Assembly: GCA_947561395.2 (NCBI GenBank) | Contig: OX387187.1 | Coordinates: 2,362,976-2,426,975 of the forward strand | Reading direction: 5' to 3' | DNA: 64,000 bases | Source: Buxus sempervirens | Taxonomy: Eukaryota; Streptophyta; Magnoliopsida; Buxales; Buxaceae | Shown: piece by piece, positions 10,762 through 21,743 of the stretch | Position numbering within the stretch: the stretch's first letter is position 1 | How the letters are laid out: every line of letters begins with the position of its first letter | Made by a program: the position numbers and the translations under genes | Notes under the pieces: model-generated | Databases searched by the model: none | Told to the model about the DNA's origin: nothing | What the model saw: only the letters and a program-made list of their open reading frames with translations

Positions 10762-10779
10762 TGGCGACTCTGCTGGGGA
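10762..10779 (+). other. Primer-binding site of element A
   Basis: TGGCGACTCTGCTGGGGA, three bases after the LTR tail end GCGCACA. It is a diverged tRNA-Arg site; AACCCAG a few bases further on still matches the T arm. B (49315-49332, minus strand) and C (56013-56030) have similar sites. Confidence 0.8.
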
Positions 10780-12549
10780 CCCCTCAACCCAGCTAGACCT
10801 TGGTTATCAAATGAGTCAACTAGGTGGATATAAGCAGAATTAGAAAGTACTTCTTGTCCAACCTTAGTGGTTTACGGAACTTATGCAATTACATGATATT
10901 GGGGGATCCTGTCAAAGGGACGAGATAATTGCCTAAGGAAAGTGGAATTTAAGCGGTTCCCTGTGACCCTCCACTTACCTGGGGATCCACCCAGACATTG
11001 TATTGCATATTGTTCTGTACTCTCACTATAAAAGTGACATTAAGGAACCCTTAATCAGCCCATTATCCAAGAATCACCCGAACAGACACCGCACTTGACC
11101 CCACTGCACATACAAGCACATCACTACACTGTGAATAAACTTTTAATTGTGTGGGGTGACATGCACGAGGGAGTCTGCGTGGATGATCCGAACTGAATGC
11201 CTCTACATAAACTGTGAATGCTTCTCTTAACCAAAACCTAGATCTCTCTAACAACCACCCTTCTTCAAACGAAAAACTTACTTTCGGGATGGTATTAGCC
11301 CTACGCTCCCGTGGCTTGCCAGGGAAAGCAGGGTAAACCCATCTCCCCAGGTTTCTAGATTCCTTAAGCGCCACTGGTTTCTTGCCATGGTATGCGAGGG
11401 ATCTGGTACTTGGCTCAGACCCTTGCAGGCAGATGCCTCGGGCTAGGTATCCTTCCCCACCTATTGATTGTGAAAAACCTTGATACTCTGAATATGAATG
11501 GATCTGAATCTGAATGTGAATGCTGGAACAAAATAAGGAAAAATCAATTTAAAACCCAAGAGTCCATCAGGGGTAGCAACCCCCGCCTTTTTTCTGCATC
11601 AACTTGAGTAAGACCTAGACCATGGGTTGCCTTAACCCTAATTTATGAAACCAACCCAACTTGATCAGGGGCATGACCCCAGATCCATGCATTTGAGTCC
11701 CGTGAGCCGTGGGCCTTGACCTATAGAGTCCGGTGGAAGCACCTTAAGTCCTAGTCGGCCTTTTGAGCAGATGAGAGCCGGCCAGATCAGACAATCAGAC
11801 AGAAATGGATTGGAACATACCTAGGGGCAGAAAAACCCTAGATTTAGGATTTCAGCTCACCTGCCAAGAAGCAAACTTGTACCCTCCTTTTGGGTTCTCA
11901 ACAACCCTAAAGGTGATTTGTTTTACAGAACTATTTTTGTAAATTTCGCCCTTGATGGCAAGTTGTAAATATCTTCATTTTGGTCTGACACCAGGGGCAG
12001 ATGAAAGAACAGATGAAAGAAAAGGGTTGATTAAGACTTAGGAGTGCTTTCGTACACAAGTATGTCTAGGAGTCGTGCCTTAATTGGCACCAACCCTTCT
12101 AGGACCATGCACACACTTATGAGTGTTTTCAATGTTTGTTAACATAGGCTTTTAGGATGGTAATAGCATTCAACTTTCATTTTACTTGTGTACCTACATG
12201 TTCATGTGTTAAGCACAAGCACTTCGAGATCATTTACACCAACCTGTTTAGTCGAACTGTTTTCAAAAATGCACAAAATATTTTCCGGGCATGCATTGAG
12301 CCAGCTTCTAAGGCGCTCATCAAAATTGCTTTTCAAAGCACACAACAAAGTGGCCTTCAGGCCTACATTGAATCGTCTCCATGACGAACATTAACATTGT
12401 CTTTTGTTATGCACAGTAAAGCCGTCATTCGTGGTTATATTGAGCTAGCTGTTTAGACATAAATCAAATCGCTCATCTTGCAGCGTAAATTCTCCATGCC
12501 ATGATATTAATTGTCCAGGACACGTTTTCAAAAAAAAAAATTCAGTCGC
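10780..12549 (+). other. Leader (5' untranslated region) of element A
   Basis: There is no credible ORF. About 10780-12180 is clearly similar to element C (56031-57340) and, reversed, to element B (47850-49310). Shared landmarks are GACGAGATAATTGCCTAAGG (10919), GTGGATGATCC (near 11180), the GGGAAAGCAGGGTAAACC phrase (near 11322) and the AGACCATGGG phrase (near 11615). The remainder up to 12549 is specific to A and less structured. The leader is broken by the solo LTR at 12555. Confidence 0.75.
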
Positions 12550-13289
12550 CGCCCTGTGCGCCCCTAAACCTAGATCCTAGATTGCACACCGGGCGCACGT
12601 TCCGTGCGTGCCACGGGATATTTCGGAGTCGCCACTGCCTGAGAGTGCAGGCAGACACGGTTTTGCCCTGATCGGGTCTAAGTCTGGTCTGTGGCTTTTC
12701 AGAGTTCTAGTTAAGTCCTCGGTTACGGTCCGGGGAAGTCCTAAAGACACCCCGGCCCGCCCCGTCAGTTCGACGGGTCCCTCGGGTCTTCCTGGTTTTT
12801 GAGTCAATTTCACCCTTTTCCTAGACCAGCATGCTGTCTTATTAGGTCTGGCGGGGCCCTCTGGAGGTGTGGGTCCCTTTTAGCTTGATTTTATCTTTTT
12901 ATTTAATGGAGTGGGTCAGACCCGGGTCCCGTTGGAAGACCCGTGGGTGGCCATGGTTGGGCTTGGGGCCCAGTTGGGTTATTGGGTAACCCATTTGGTT
13001 ATTTATTTAAATTATTTACACATGCAATAGGCTTAGTGGGCTTGGATTTGGCCCATTAGCCGAGGGTCAAGGGGCCCGGGCCTGTTTATTGCAAATAGGC
13101 CTGGTTTGGGCCGGTCTAAGGTGGACCACTCATGTGGGCCAAAAAGGGGGTCTTGGTGGGCCCATATGGGCCCATGGTCCAAAGATGGGCTTAAGGTAGC
13201 CCAAATTGTCTAAAGGGCTGGTTCAGGCCGGTTCGGGTCGGAATAGATCCAACCGGGCCGAAAAATTACATTTTTTATATTACTTTTAC

Positions 13290-13410
13290 ATTAGCCCGTA
13301 TTTTCTATACGGTCCCCACGTGCCCGTTAACTAAATCCGGTATGCGCTTGCTCGTGAAGCAAACACGGTCCAGACTGGACTGTTCTGAGTTTACGGGCGC
13401 CTCCAGTTTT
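13290..13410 (-). repeat. Downstream inverted-word cluster (CCCGTA/TACGGG) of the solo LTR
   Basis: GCCCGTA, TACGGTC, GTGCCCGTTA and TTTACGGGCG occur on both strands within about 120 bases, downstream of the TATA box in the sense of the LTR. The word matches the one used upstream at 14210-14400. Confidence 0.65.
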
Positions 13411-14189
13411 GCATATTTGGTGCCGGCTCTTCCTGGGATCGGTTCCGTGGCCTTCTCAGATGTTCTGGTAGCTTCAGAAAAGATTGCAGGTTCTTCCAGG
13501 GGCTTCATTTGCCTCATTTGGCCCAAATGACCATCTTCCTTTTTCTTTTAGTGTTTCTTGAAGAAACACTGCCTTGCATGGATAGTCTCCAGTTCATTTT
13601 GAGAATGGAAAAAGGGGGGGTTTACAGGGAATATCATGTGTCCTTAAGAAAAGCTTGATCCTTCCACATTAAAGGATTAGAAATAACCATTTGTTTTAAA
13701 AGAAAAACACTTTCTTTTCTTCATTTCCAGCAATGGTTAATACTTTAATTCTAAACTCTTATGGCACCTCTCATGGCATCCAAAACAGCAAACAAGTTAG
13801 TGGTATTGTGATAAAAAAAAATGAGTAAAGAAGAGGATAACATAAGCAAAATTCACTCAAATTAGAGAATAGTATACTTACAATGTAATTAGTTTGCTTT
13901 GTTGGATTTGTGGTTCTTCGAAGATTCGGGCAACGCTTCCGCGTCCTCCCAAATATTTCAAAGTTGATGAAAAAGAGTTTGGTTGGGTGATGGATTTGAA
14001 AGTTAGACTAAAGAGGGTGTTTGCCTGATATTGGCATGATTCAACTAACCTAGGGGTAGTTTAGGGATAAAAAAAGGGTTTGGGTGCTAGAGTGACAGCA
14101 TGAGGGCAGCATTTGGTCGATGAAAACTGCAGGAGGGCAGGGGTGATGGCCGGGTGGAATGGCTTGTTGAAATGGGGGGGAGGCCTCTC

Positions 14190-14197
14190 TATTTATA
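14190..14197 (-). promoter_or_regulatory. TATA box of the minus-strand solo LTR
   Basis: On the minus strand CCTATAAATAGAGAGG, the same context as at 26302 in the related plus-strand solo LTR. Confidence 0.65.
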
Positions 14198-14209
14198 GGC
14201 AAAAAGGGG

Positions 14210-14400
14210 CGTGCCCGTATTTTAAGTACGGGCGTGCCTTGCCCGTAATTCAAATACGGGCGAATAACGCACATTTGCAAATCTCGCGAATCAGCCGTAC
14301 GGGATGCGTGTCCCGCCGTACAGCGACGCGTGTCTTCTTCCAGAATCTTGCCCGTATTTGAAATACGGGCATGCCCTGCCCGTAATGAAAATACGGTCCA
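14210..14400 (-). repeat. Five near-perfect palindromes upstream of the TATA box
   Basis: Palindromes of the form GCCCGTA-N-TACGGGC start near 14211, 14239, 14297, 14349 and 14379. Arms are 7-9 bases with a short centre. Some have different inner bases but keep partial symmetry. Confidence 0.75.
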
Positions 14401-14965
14401 GCACGTTTTTTAAATGTTTGGATTTCAAACCTTTATTCAATTTGGTTTTTTTCAAGATTTTTATTCGATTTTTCAGATTATTTTATTAAAAAGAGAGATT
14501 CTCTTTATTAAAATATTATTAAAAACATTTATTTTATTTATTGTATTGGTTTATTCCATTTTTTGGCTGCCTTTTTGCCACATGGGCAGTTTTTCTGAAA
14601 CTTCAACTGCTCATAACTTCTTCATCCGGTGTCCGATTTTAGCAAACTTAATATCGTTGGATCCGGCTCGGAACCACCTATCCACTGGGATCAAGTTTGG
14701 CAGTTGAATTGGGGTCGAGCAAAAAGTCAACTTTTCGCTCCCCAAAAGTTTGACCAGCTCATAATTTTCTCATGTGGACTCTGATTCCAGCAAATTCAAT
14801 TGCGTTGGAACCGTGTCGAAATGCTCTTTTCAATGAGGTGAAGTTTGATGGCCAAATTTACTTGAATCAAAAGTCAATTTTTGGTCCCCTCAGGGTTTGA
14901 CTTTTTAATTGAAATTTTCATTTTCTTCATTTTTTGGGGTGCAAAAATGAGGTGCTAACACACCC

Positions 14966-15383
14966 ATTAAGGCACGGATATGATTTCCTGAGGTTTGCAC
15001 TCATAAAGCACGTGTTGCACGATTTTGAAAACCATCAGACACGATATGATCTCCAGAGTCTCAATCTCTGAAAGATCAAACTGCAAGTTCTTTTAACATC
15101 ACAATTTTCAAAAAGAACTTTTGATTGGCTATTGTACTATCACACACTGTTCACAGTAATGTTTTGTCGAAGTTGTGATTTTCATGCATAAACCGCCTCG
15201 TATTTGTTTTCGCCCATCATGGCACCAGAGCACCACTCACGGTGTAAATGATCTCGTCACACAACACCTTGTTCATAAGTTGAAAAGAAACTGATCGAGA
15301 TCTTTAATCAGTAGGTACAATTCAGATACTTCACATTAAGAGTGCTACCCAGAACAGTGCATTTTCAATAAGAAAGGATTGTA
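14966..15383 (+). other. Remainder of the element A leader before gag
   Basis: This is the continuation of the leader after the solo LTR. It is rich in short phrases with CACGATT, CACGATAT and similar, like the repeat-bearing leader of element C. There is no ORF before the gag ATG at 15384. Confidence 0.6.
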
Positions 15384-16769
15384 ATGGATTCTTTGGAGGC
15401 CTCAATTCCATCATCGCAGCAAAGGGCTGAAAAGCAGCCGATCATAATGGACTTAAGCCAACAAGTGGCCATGACACATACCATGGGAATTCAAATGCCA
15501 GAAATCCAGCAAGGGCAACCATTTCAGCCAGCATTGATGACGGCACATTTGCCACCGCAGGACATTCCACTCCCACACCCGATAGCAGTACCAATCCACC
15601 CACCACCACAAGAATGGCCCGTACCTGTCCAAACAAGACAAGACAAAGTGGACTGGTACAGGACCCAGCAAGTCCAGTTTGAAGAAAAGATGGCAGCGGT
15701 ATAGGAAGAAAGCAAAGCAGAGCTAGCGGCCATGAGAGAGGAATTGAAACAGCTGCGACCTAGTACAATCCCAAGCGGGGCTACTCTAGAAAGCCTCTGC
15801 TTTTTCTCAGATATTCAGCTCCCACCCAGGTTTAAGTGTCCGGAGCTACACCAATTTGATGGCACTAGTTGCCCATTGAACCACCTCAGATCTTACTTGG
15901 CCGACATGTGCCAATACGTGAAAAATGAGAAGATCATGGTGCAGTTCTTCCAGAAATCTCTAACTGGGGCAGCATACTCATGGTTCCTCAGTCTGGATAA
16001 GCAGAAGGTTAAGACATGGAATGACCTTGCCGCTGTGTTCATCCAGCAGTATCGCTTAAATAGCCAAATGGTTCAGACCAGAGCCGAATTGCAGAGACTG
16101 TCAAAAAGGAATAGCGAGTCTGTGAGAAACTATGCTAAAAGGTGGATGGAACTGGCAAGCGTGGTACAACCCCCTCTTCTTGAACAAGAGCGGACTTCCT
16201 TGTTCATATCATCACTAGGGCAACCATACTTCACAATGCTGTTGGGACAGTGCACTGTAAATTTCGCCGACCTAATTATGGCGGCAGATAGAATTGAAGA
16301 TGCAATTAAAATGGAGAAGCTCGAAGGTCCCACGATGAGCTTGTTGCATGAAATAGCCTCAAGTGGTAAAAGACAAGAGGATGATGACAACACAAGCATA
16401 GTTCACCTTGTGCAACCTCCTGTGCCATTTCACATCTCTTCTTCAAGAAGTGTAAGCCTTCCCTCCGCTAACAATACAGCAGCTCACCTCAGAAGGCGTC
16501 TTACCAAAGAGGAGAGAAAGAATCGGGAGTTCACGCCGCTTCCATATACGCTGGCTGAGTCGTTACCAACTCTCTTGAGGGAGGGACACCTGCAACTGGC
16601 AATGCCAAATCCCAAGGCTTCAAAGATGAAGGACTATGATCTGAGCAAGAACTGCGATTACCATATGGGTGCACAAGGACATGATACTGATGGATGTTGG
16701 GGCCTTCGGCATGCAGTCCAAGACCTTCTTGAAGCTGGGGAACTCAAACTTGATCCCCTACCAAAATAA
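15384..16769 (+). pseudogene. gag: Gag of element A (one in-frame stop)
   Basis: Structural capsid and nucleocapsid protein. The frame opens with ATG at 15384, has a TAG at 15702-15704 and runs on in the same frame to a stop at 16769 (about 460 codons). The N-terminal part is proline- and glutamine-rich. The core is a Retrotrans_gag domain; in the 345-residue part from 15732 it spans roughly residues 30-210 and includes FKCPELHQFDGTSCPLNHLR, WFLSLDK and LGQPYF. The C-terminus has a CX2HX5HX4C knuckle (C-DY-H-MGAQG-H-DTDG-C). It is clearly similar to the Gag of B along its length (WNDLAAVFIQQYRLNSQ is shared). An internal ATG at 15732 could still give a protein with the whole core domain. No pol follows. 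Confidence 0.88.
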
Positions 16770-16974
16770 AATAAAAAGAGAAGAGAAAAAAAAGAATAAA
16801 AACAATAAAAGAGAAAGAAGGAAAAAAAAAAGAGAGAAAAAAATCATCATCATTTCCATGTATCTTATTATGTATTCTGCTTCCTAAGGTTTGTTCTTTA
16901 TGGCGGGAACCTCATCAACAACCAACATGGACTGTTCCTTAAAGACAAATCATGATGCATCCCAGCAGATGACA
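16770..16974 (+). repeat. Purine-rich low-complexity tract after gag
   Basis: The first ~90 bases are almost only A and G (AAAATAAAATAAAAAGAGAAG-like), followed by about 110 ordinary bases. No feature is visible. Confidence 0.6.
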
Positions 16975-17562
16975 ATCAGGAATCAATGTTAGGAAGCATT
17001 GGAGAAGGAAAATTTTGAGTTGCAATCTCGAGTAAGGGATCTGGAAAAGGAGATTGAAAGCTTGAAGGCAGAGATACCCCGGAGTAACCCGGAAGTGAGC
17101 CTTCCACCCACCTTAGCAGATGGTTAAGGGCAAAGAGGAAAAGGGAAAGCCGTGGTGGCAGATAGTCCTCGACTCATGAAGAAGCTGGGTGTTCACCATG
17201 ACAAAGGGAAACATGACAAATTGGTGGATTGTTCCCTCTCAAAGAAAATCCCAAAAGTAAGGCATGCCAGACTTAATAGACAGTTCACCCCTCTGAATAC
17301 CCAACCAGCTCAGATTCTAAATGGTTTGCTAAAGAAGGGCCTATTGTAGCCTAAGCGGCCTAACCCACGAGCATCCGCTAGTCGCAAGTACAATCCAAAT
17401 GTATTTTGCGCTTATCATATGGGATCTCCAGGACATAGCACGGAGCAGTGTTGGGATCTGCAGCATGGCATCCAAGACTTGATTGATCAGGGGTTCCTAA
17501 AGGAATTTGTCGAACAACCAAAGACAATATGCCTCCAACATGTTAGCCCAGGCTCGGACTTC
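16975..17562 (+). pseudogene. Second zinc-knuckle module of element A (decayed)
   Basis: A broken frame encodes a coiled-coil-like stretch (ALEKENFELQSRVRDLEKEI, from about 16990), a basic linker, then a segment that repeats the C-terminal plan of Gag: RQFTPLN, LLKKG, PKRPNPRAS and a CX2HX5HX4C knuckle (C-AY-H-MGSPG-H-STEQ-C) followed by QDLIDQG. It is stopped by TAA near 17123 and TAG at 17347-17349. A thus carries two knuckle modules in tandem. It may be the start of a lost gag-protease region from a related element, or an added module. Confidence 0.65.
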
Positions 17563-19737
17563 TGAATTAACCATCTTCCCGCAGAAGAGAAGAGATGATG
17601 AGAGCACCTGAAGGCTTCCTGCCACAACAAGCAACTGAATTCCAAGAATGTTGATTCGTATCAACCACCTTTTGCATAAATTACTACTTTGCTTTTGTTT
17701 ATGCTTTCTTTTAATTTCCGAACTTGATAACGTGCTTCTTTTTTGCAAGCTAATGAAATCTTTTGGGAAATCACTAGAGTGTTTAACTACACCAAGGCAA
17801 GATTGTGGTCTCGGGACAAACCTGAACAATCAAATTTGAAAAATGGAATGTGCCAGACAGCACAAGCTGTGCGGGTTTCAACATAGCCAAAGGATCCCCC
17901 ACCAGCACCACATTTGAACCCTACCCTGCCAAGCAGTGGGGCAAGCTGAAAAGAAAAGAAATGAGAGAAAAAAAGGCAAAGTGCCAATACCAGTCAAGGG
18001 TCACTAACATGATATCAATGATCCAGATGAAATGATGAGAGGCTATTTTTGGCTGAGATACATCATATAAATTCCGCTAGTCAACCATGTTGAGCTTGAT
18101 TGTTTCATTTCTAACCTACGTTATAACTGGGGCAAAGTCAAAGAGAAAGAAAAATATATATATTCAAAAAGAAAAAAAAAGAATAGAAAATGAAAGGTTC
18201 TTGAGCCAGTAAATTGTGCAAACACAAGTAAGTGTTACATTCTCCGTAAAAGGATGGAAGGCCATCCTTGATTTTCTCCAAAAATCTTTTGACATAAGAT
18301 GAAACCCTAGTAAAACACTTTGAGCCTAACAATTCCTTCATTGACCCTACCATGTCCTGTCTTCAAAACTGGGGCACGGAGCTTCGTTAAATTGGAAACA
18401 CAAGAGAGACCAAGGTGAAGATAGGGGCAAAGCAAAAAGCACCCAAAAAAAAAAAAGTAGAATGGGATAAAACCCAGAAAACAAAGATGTGAAAAAAGCT
18501 GGGGCAATCCCTTTTGTAAAAAGAAGGAAAGAAGAAAAAGAGAAAAGAAAAGACAAAAGATGGGGCAAACCCCAAAAGTCAAGGCAAAGAACCCAAAAAA
18601 AAAAACAAAAAACAAAAATGAAAAGAAAGGAGAAGAAGCTACAAATCAAATGTAAGACACAAAGCTGAAGGGACAAGAGATGAAGCAAAGAGAACATGAC
18701 ATGGCTCTTACCTGCTCATAAATTTTGAGCCTTTATATCATTTCTTCTGGACCCCTAAACCTGGACTACGTTTCGTCCTAATAAGAAGCCCTTTCTGATT
18801 ACAGAGAATGTGACACTGAACTGACAATGACAGAACCAAAAAGAAGCAGAGAAGAACTTTGGCTAGACATAGCGGTTACCCATAGAGTGAAGTTATATAG
18901 GATTTGAGCTTGTATATCCTTCATTTCTAAACACTGGAACCAAAGCCTACATTTCATCCTACTGATAAGTCCTCTCTGATCGTTGGATCATGATCCGTGG
19001 AAAATGACAGGGCCCTAAGACTAGGGCAGGGCACCAAACCCGCATGAGGGGATCAATTGAGAGAAAAACCATTTCATAACCCTCAAACAAGGGCAGAAAA
19101 AGGAAAAACAAGAGAGAATCAAAAGAACCGAGGAAGGGTAGTACCAAAGAAACCCCTTAACCAAAACAATTCCCCTCATGCCATTGAAGGCAAACATGTT
19201 GAGATCCTTACAGAAAGTGCTGAAAGCACCATTTCATAAGTCTAAATGAGAGTGTCAGGTGACTGACCCGAAAATTACTGGTCTTGTCGTGGACCCACTT
19301 TTGAAAAGCGAGAATTCCAAACATTGGTGAATTCCCAAAAGATTTTAATTGCTTATGTTTTGCACGTAATTTTGATGATAAACAAATAAATTCTGATTAA
19401 CTAAATTTCACTTGAACTTTTGCAGGTACTAACAAAATTGGAAACAGAAAGACAAAGATATCCCAGCACATCCCATGTGGTGGACAGAAATTGAATGACA
19501 CAAAAGAGTGTCCCTTAAGGAACAAGATGTCTCCCTACCCAGATAGAGCAAGATGTCTTTGAAAAATTGAAAACAGAACAAAACAAAGTGCCTCCAATAG
19601 TGGAAGATAGAAGCAAGATATTTCCAAAAAAACCAAGATGTAAGGAGTAAGGTGTCTCCCAAAATTGATAACACAATGGAGTAAAGTACCTCCAAAAATT
19701 GAAAAACAAAAGATATCTTCCCAAAAACTAACATTAA
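17563..19737 (+). other. Purine-rich 3' region of element A
   Basis: There are no coding remains. The plus strand is strongly A/G-rich, with A runs and the recurring phrase CTGGGGCA (near 18129, 18370, 18500). Part of it (near 18750-19000) matches element B's 3' region in reverse (near 35290-35360; shared phrase TACGTTTCGTCCTA). Open frames on the minus strand here are only an effect of the purine bias. Confidence 0.65.
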
Positions 19738-20236
19738 TGGAGCAAGACGTCTCCGAAACTAAAAGGGCAAGGCGTCCCTGGAGCAAGGCGTCTCCGAAAC
19801 CAAAAGGGCAAGGCATCCCTGGAGCAAGGCGTGTCCGAAACCAAAAGGGCAAGGCGTCCCTGGAGCAAGGCGAAACCAAAAGGGCAAGGCGTCCCTGGAG
19901 CAAGGCGTCTCCGAAACCAAAAGGGCAAGGCGTCCCTGGAGCAAGGCGTCTCCAAAACCAAAAGGGCAAGGCGTCCCTGGAGCAAGGCGACTCCGAAACC
20001 AAAAGGGCAAGGCGTCCCTGGAGCAAGGCGTCTTCGAAACTAAAAGGGCAAGGTGTCCCTGGAGCAAGGCGACTCCGAAACCAAAAGGGCAAGGCGTCCC
20101 TGGAGCAAGGCGACTCCGAAACCAAAAGGGCAAGGCGTCCCTGGAGCAAGGCGACTTCGAAACCAAAAGGGCAAGGCGTCCCTGGAGCAAGGCGACTCCG
20201 AAACCAAAAGGGCAAGGCGTCCCTGGAGTAAGGCAA
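19738..20236 (+). repeat. 41-bp minisatellite, about 12 units
   Basis: The unit AAGGCGTCCCTGGAGCAAGG, then CGTCTCCGAAACCAAAAGGG and C, repeats with a 41-bp period (for example GGCGTCCC at 19771 and GGCATCCC at 19812). Units differ by a few bases, chiefly CGTCTCC versus CGACTCC; one near 19870 has a short deletion. Because 41 is not a multiple of three and no unit contains a stop in any frame, long open frames appear on both strands; I do not regard them as genes. Confidence 0.9.
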
Positions 20237-20990
20237 CTCCCATATTTGAAGGAATAAGATGTCTCCCACATTTGAAATCTCTAAGGAGCAAGGCGACTCC
20301 CATATTTGAAATCTCTAAGGAGCAAGGCGACTCCCATATTTGAAATCCCTAAGGAGCAAGGCGACTCCCATATTTAAAGGAACAAGGTGTTTCCTATAAC
20401 TGAAATCTCTAAGGAGCAAAATGTCTCCCACATCTGAAATCCCCTAAGGAGCAAGGTATCTCCCACATTTGAAATTTCTAAGGAACAAGGCGACTCCCAT
20501 ATTTGAAATCCTTAAGGAGCAAGGTGACTCTCATATTTGAAGGAATAAGATGTCTCCCATATTTGAAATCTCTAAGGAGCAAAGCAACTCCCATATTTGA
20601 AATCTCTAAGGAGCAAGGTGACTGCCATATTTGAAAGGAGCAAAGCATCTCCCACATCTAAAATCCCTTAAGGAGCAAGGTGTCTCCCCCATTTGAAATC
20701 TCTAAGGAGCAAGGTGACTCCCATATTTGAAAGGAGCAAAGCATGTCACATCTGAAATCCCTTAAGGAGCAAGGTGTCTCCCCCATTTGAAATCTCTAAG
20801 GAGCAAGGTAACTCCCATATTTGAAAGGAGCAAAGCATCTCCCATCCCCTAAGGAGCAAGGTGTCTCCCCCATTTGAAATCTCTGAGAAGCAAGGTAAAA
20901 GGAGCAAGGTATCTACTATATCCGAATGACGCGGAAATACGTCCCCTAAGGAGCAAGGCACCTCCCACATTTGAATAACATGGAAATATA
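20237..20990 (+). repeat. 34-bp minisatellite, degenerate
   Basis: The unit AAGGAGCAAGGCGACTCCCA then TATTTGAAATCTCT repeats with a 34-bp period (AAGGAGC at 20283 and 20317). Units become more varied toward 20990. The core GGAGCAAGGCGACTCC is shared with the 41-bp array, so one probably grew from the other. Confidence 0.85.
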
Positions 20991-21730
20991 TGCTTAAGCA
21001 GCAGAGTGTCTCCCGAAACTGAAGAACAAGATGTCCATAAGGAGTAAGGCACCTCCACAAAGTTGAACAAAAGGAAAATAACAAAAAAAATCAAGGCTGA
21101 AGGACAAGATGTTCATAAGAAGTCTCTGCAAAGTGGAATAAGATGTTCCCATTCCTGAAAGCGGGAGAAAAGCAAGACATGAAGAAAAAGAAAAGCAAAG
21201 CAATAATGGGCAAATTTGCTCTCTCTTGTAAATTTTGATTTCCCACTTTTGTAAATAGCATAGGCTAGAATAGGTGTGTGTGGTCTCCGAGATGATGGAC
21301 AGCAGCGCAAGAGCCTCCTCCCGTCCTCCTGATTTCACTCCCAATCCCTAACCTTGGCCTGGCACACTCTAACCTAACCCACTAAAAAAAAAAAAAGGAA
21401 AAATCAAAGCTGAAGTCACTAAAAGCTTTAATGGAACAAACAAGAAGAAATGACATTATTGAGTGCCTTGCATCAACACCGAAACAGGTTGATGAGCTCA
21501 CATCTAATCTCCCACTTTAATAGAAACTAAAAGCCAAGGAACCACCCTATTCAAACCTGAGAGAGGGTATAGGGATTCCAAAGCCAGGAAGTGATACAAG
21601 ACATCTGACACTTCCCTTTCACTGAAAACAATTTAAGGATTGAGCTCATCGACCATGTCGACAGAAATGCAAGGCGCAAAAATAAGGTTCTTTTTCTTCT
21701 TTGCCGTTCATCCCCCAAGGTGACTCCGGC
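20991..21730 (+). other. 3' untranslated end of element A
   Basis: Scattered copies of the GAGCAAGG / AAGGCACCTCC phrase continue to about 21150, followed by ordinary sequence. The last ~120 bases (CCGTTCATCC, CAAGGTGACTCCGGC) match the end of element B's 3' region in reverse (33562-33680). No ORF of interest. Confidence 0.65.
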
Positions 21731-21742
21731 AAAGAGGGGCAG
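21731..21742 (+). other. Polypurine tract of element A
   Basis: AAAGAGGGGCAG, one base before the 3' LTR start TGTAGACACC. It is identical to the tract of element X (932-943). Confidence 0.85.
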
Positions 21743-21743
21743 C

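Larger units (their letters stand above)
12555..14960 (-). mobile_element. Solo LTR (delta type) inserted in the leader of A
   Basis: Read on the minus strand it starts TGTTAGCACCTC and ends GGGGCGCACA (2,406 bp). It is flanked by CGCCC (12550-12554) and CACCC (14961-14965), a 5-bp duplication with one change. No PBS, polypurine tract or coding sequence lies beside it, so it is a solo LTR left by LTR-LTR recombination. It closely resembles the solo LTR at 25527-27911, with the same GCCCGTA/TACGGGC words on both sides of the TATA box. Confidence 0.85.

Noticed and set aside
18138-18697. Hydrophobic minus-strand open frames, membrane-protein-like
   Set aside because: They are the pyrimidine-rich complement of an A/G-rich untranslated region; composition alone makes F, L and S runs.
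19535-20269. Long open frames on both strands (up to 244 codons) over the 41-bp repeat
   Set aside because: The unit has no stop in any frame and its length is not a multiple of three, so open frames arise by themselves. The peptides are only repeat translations.
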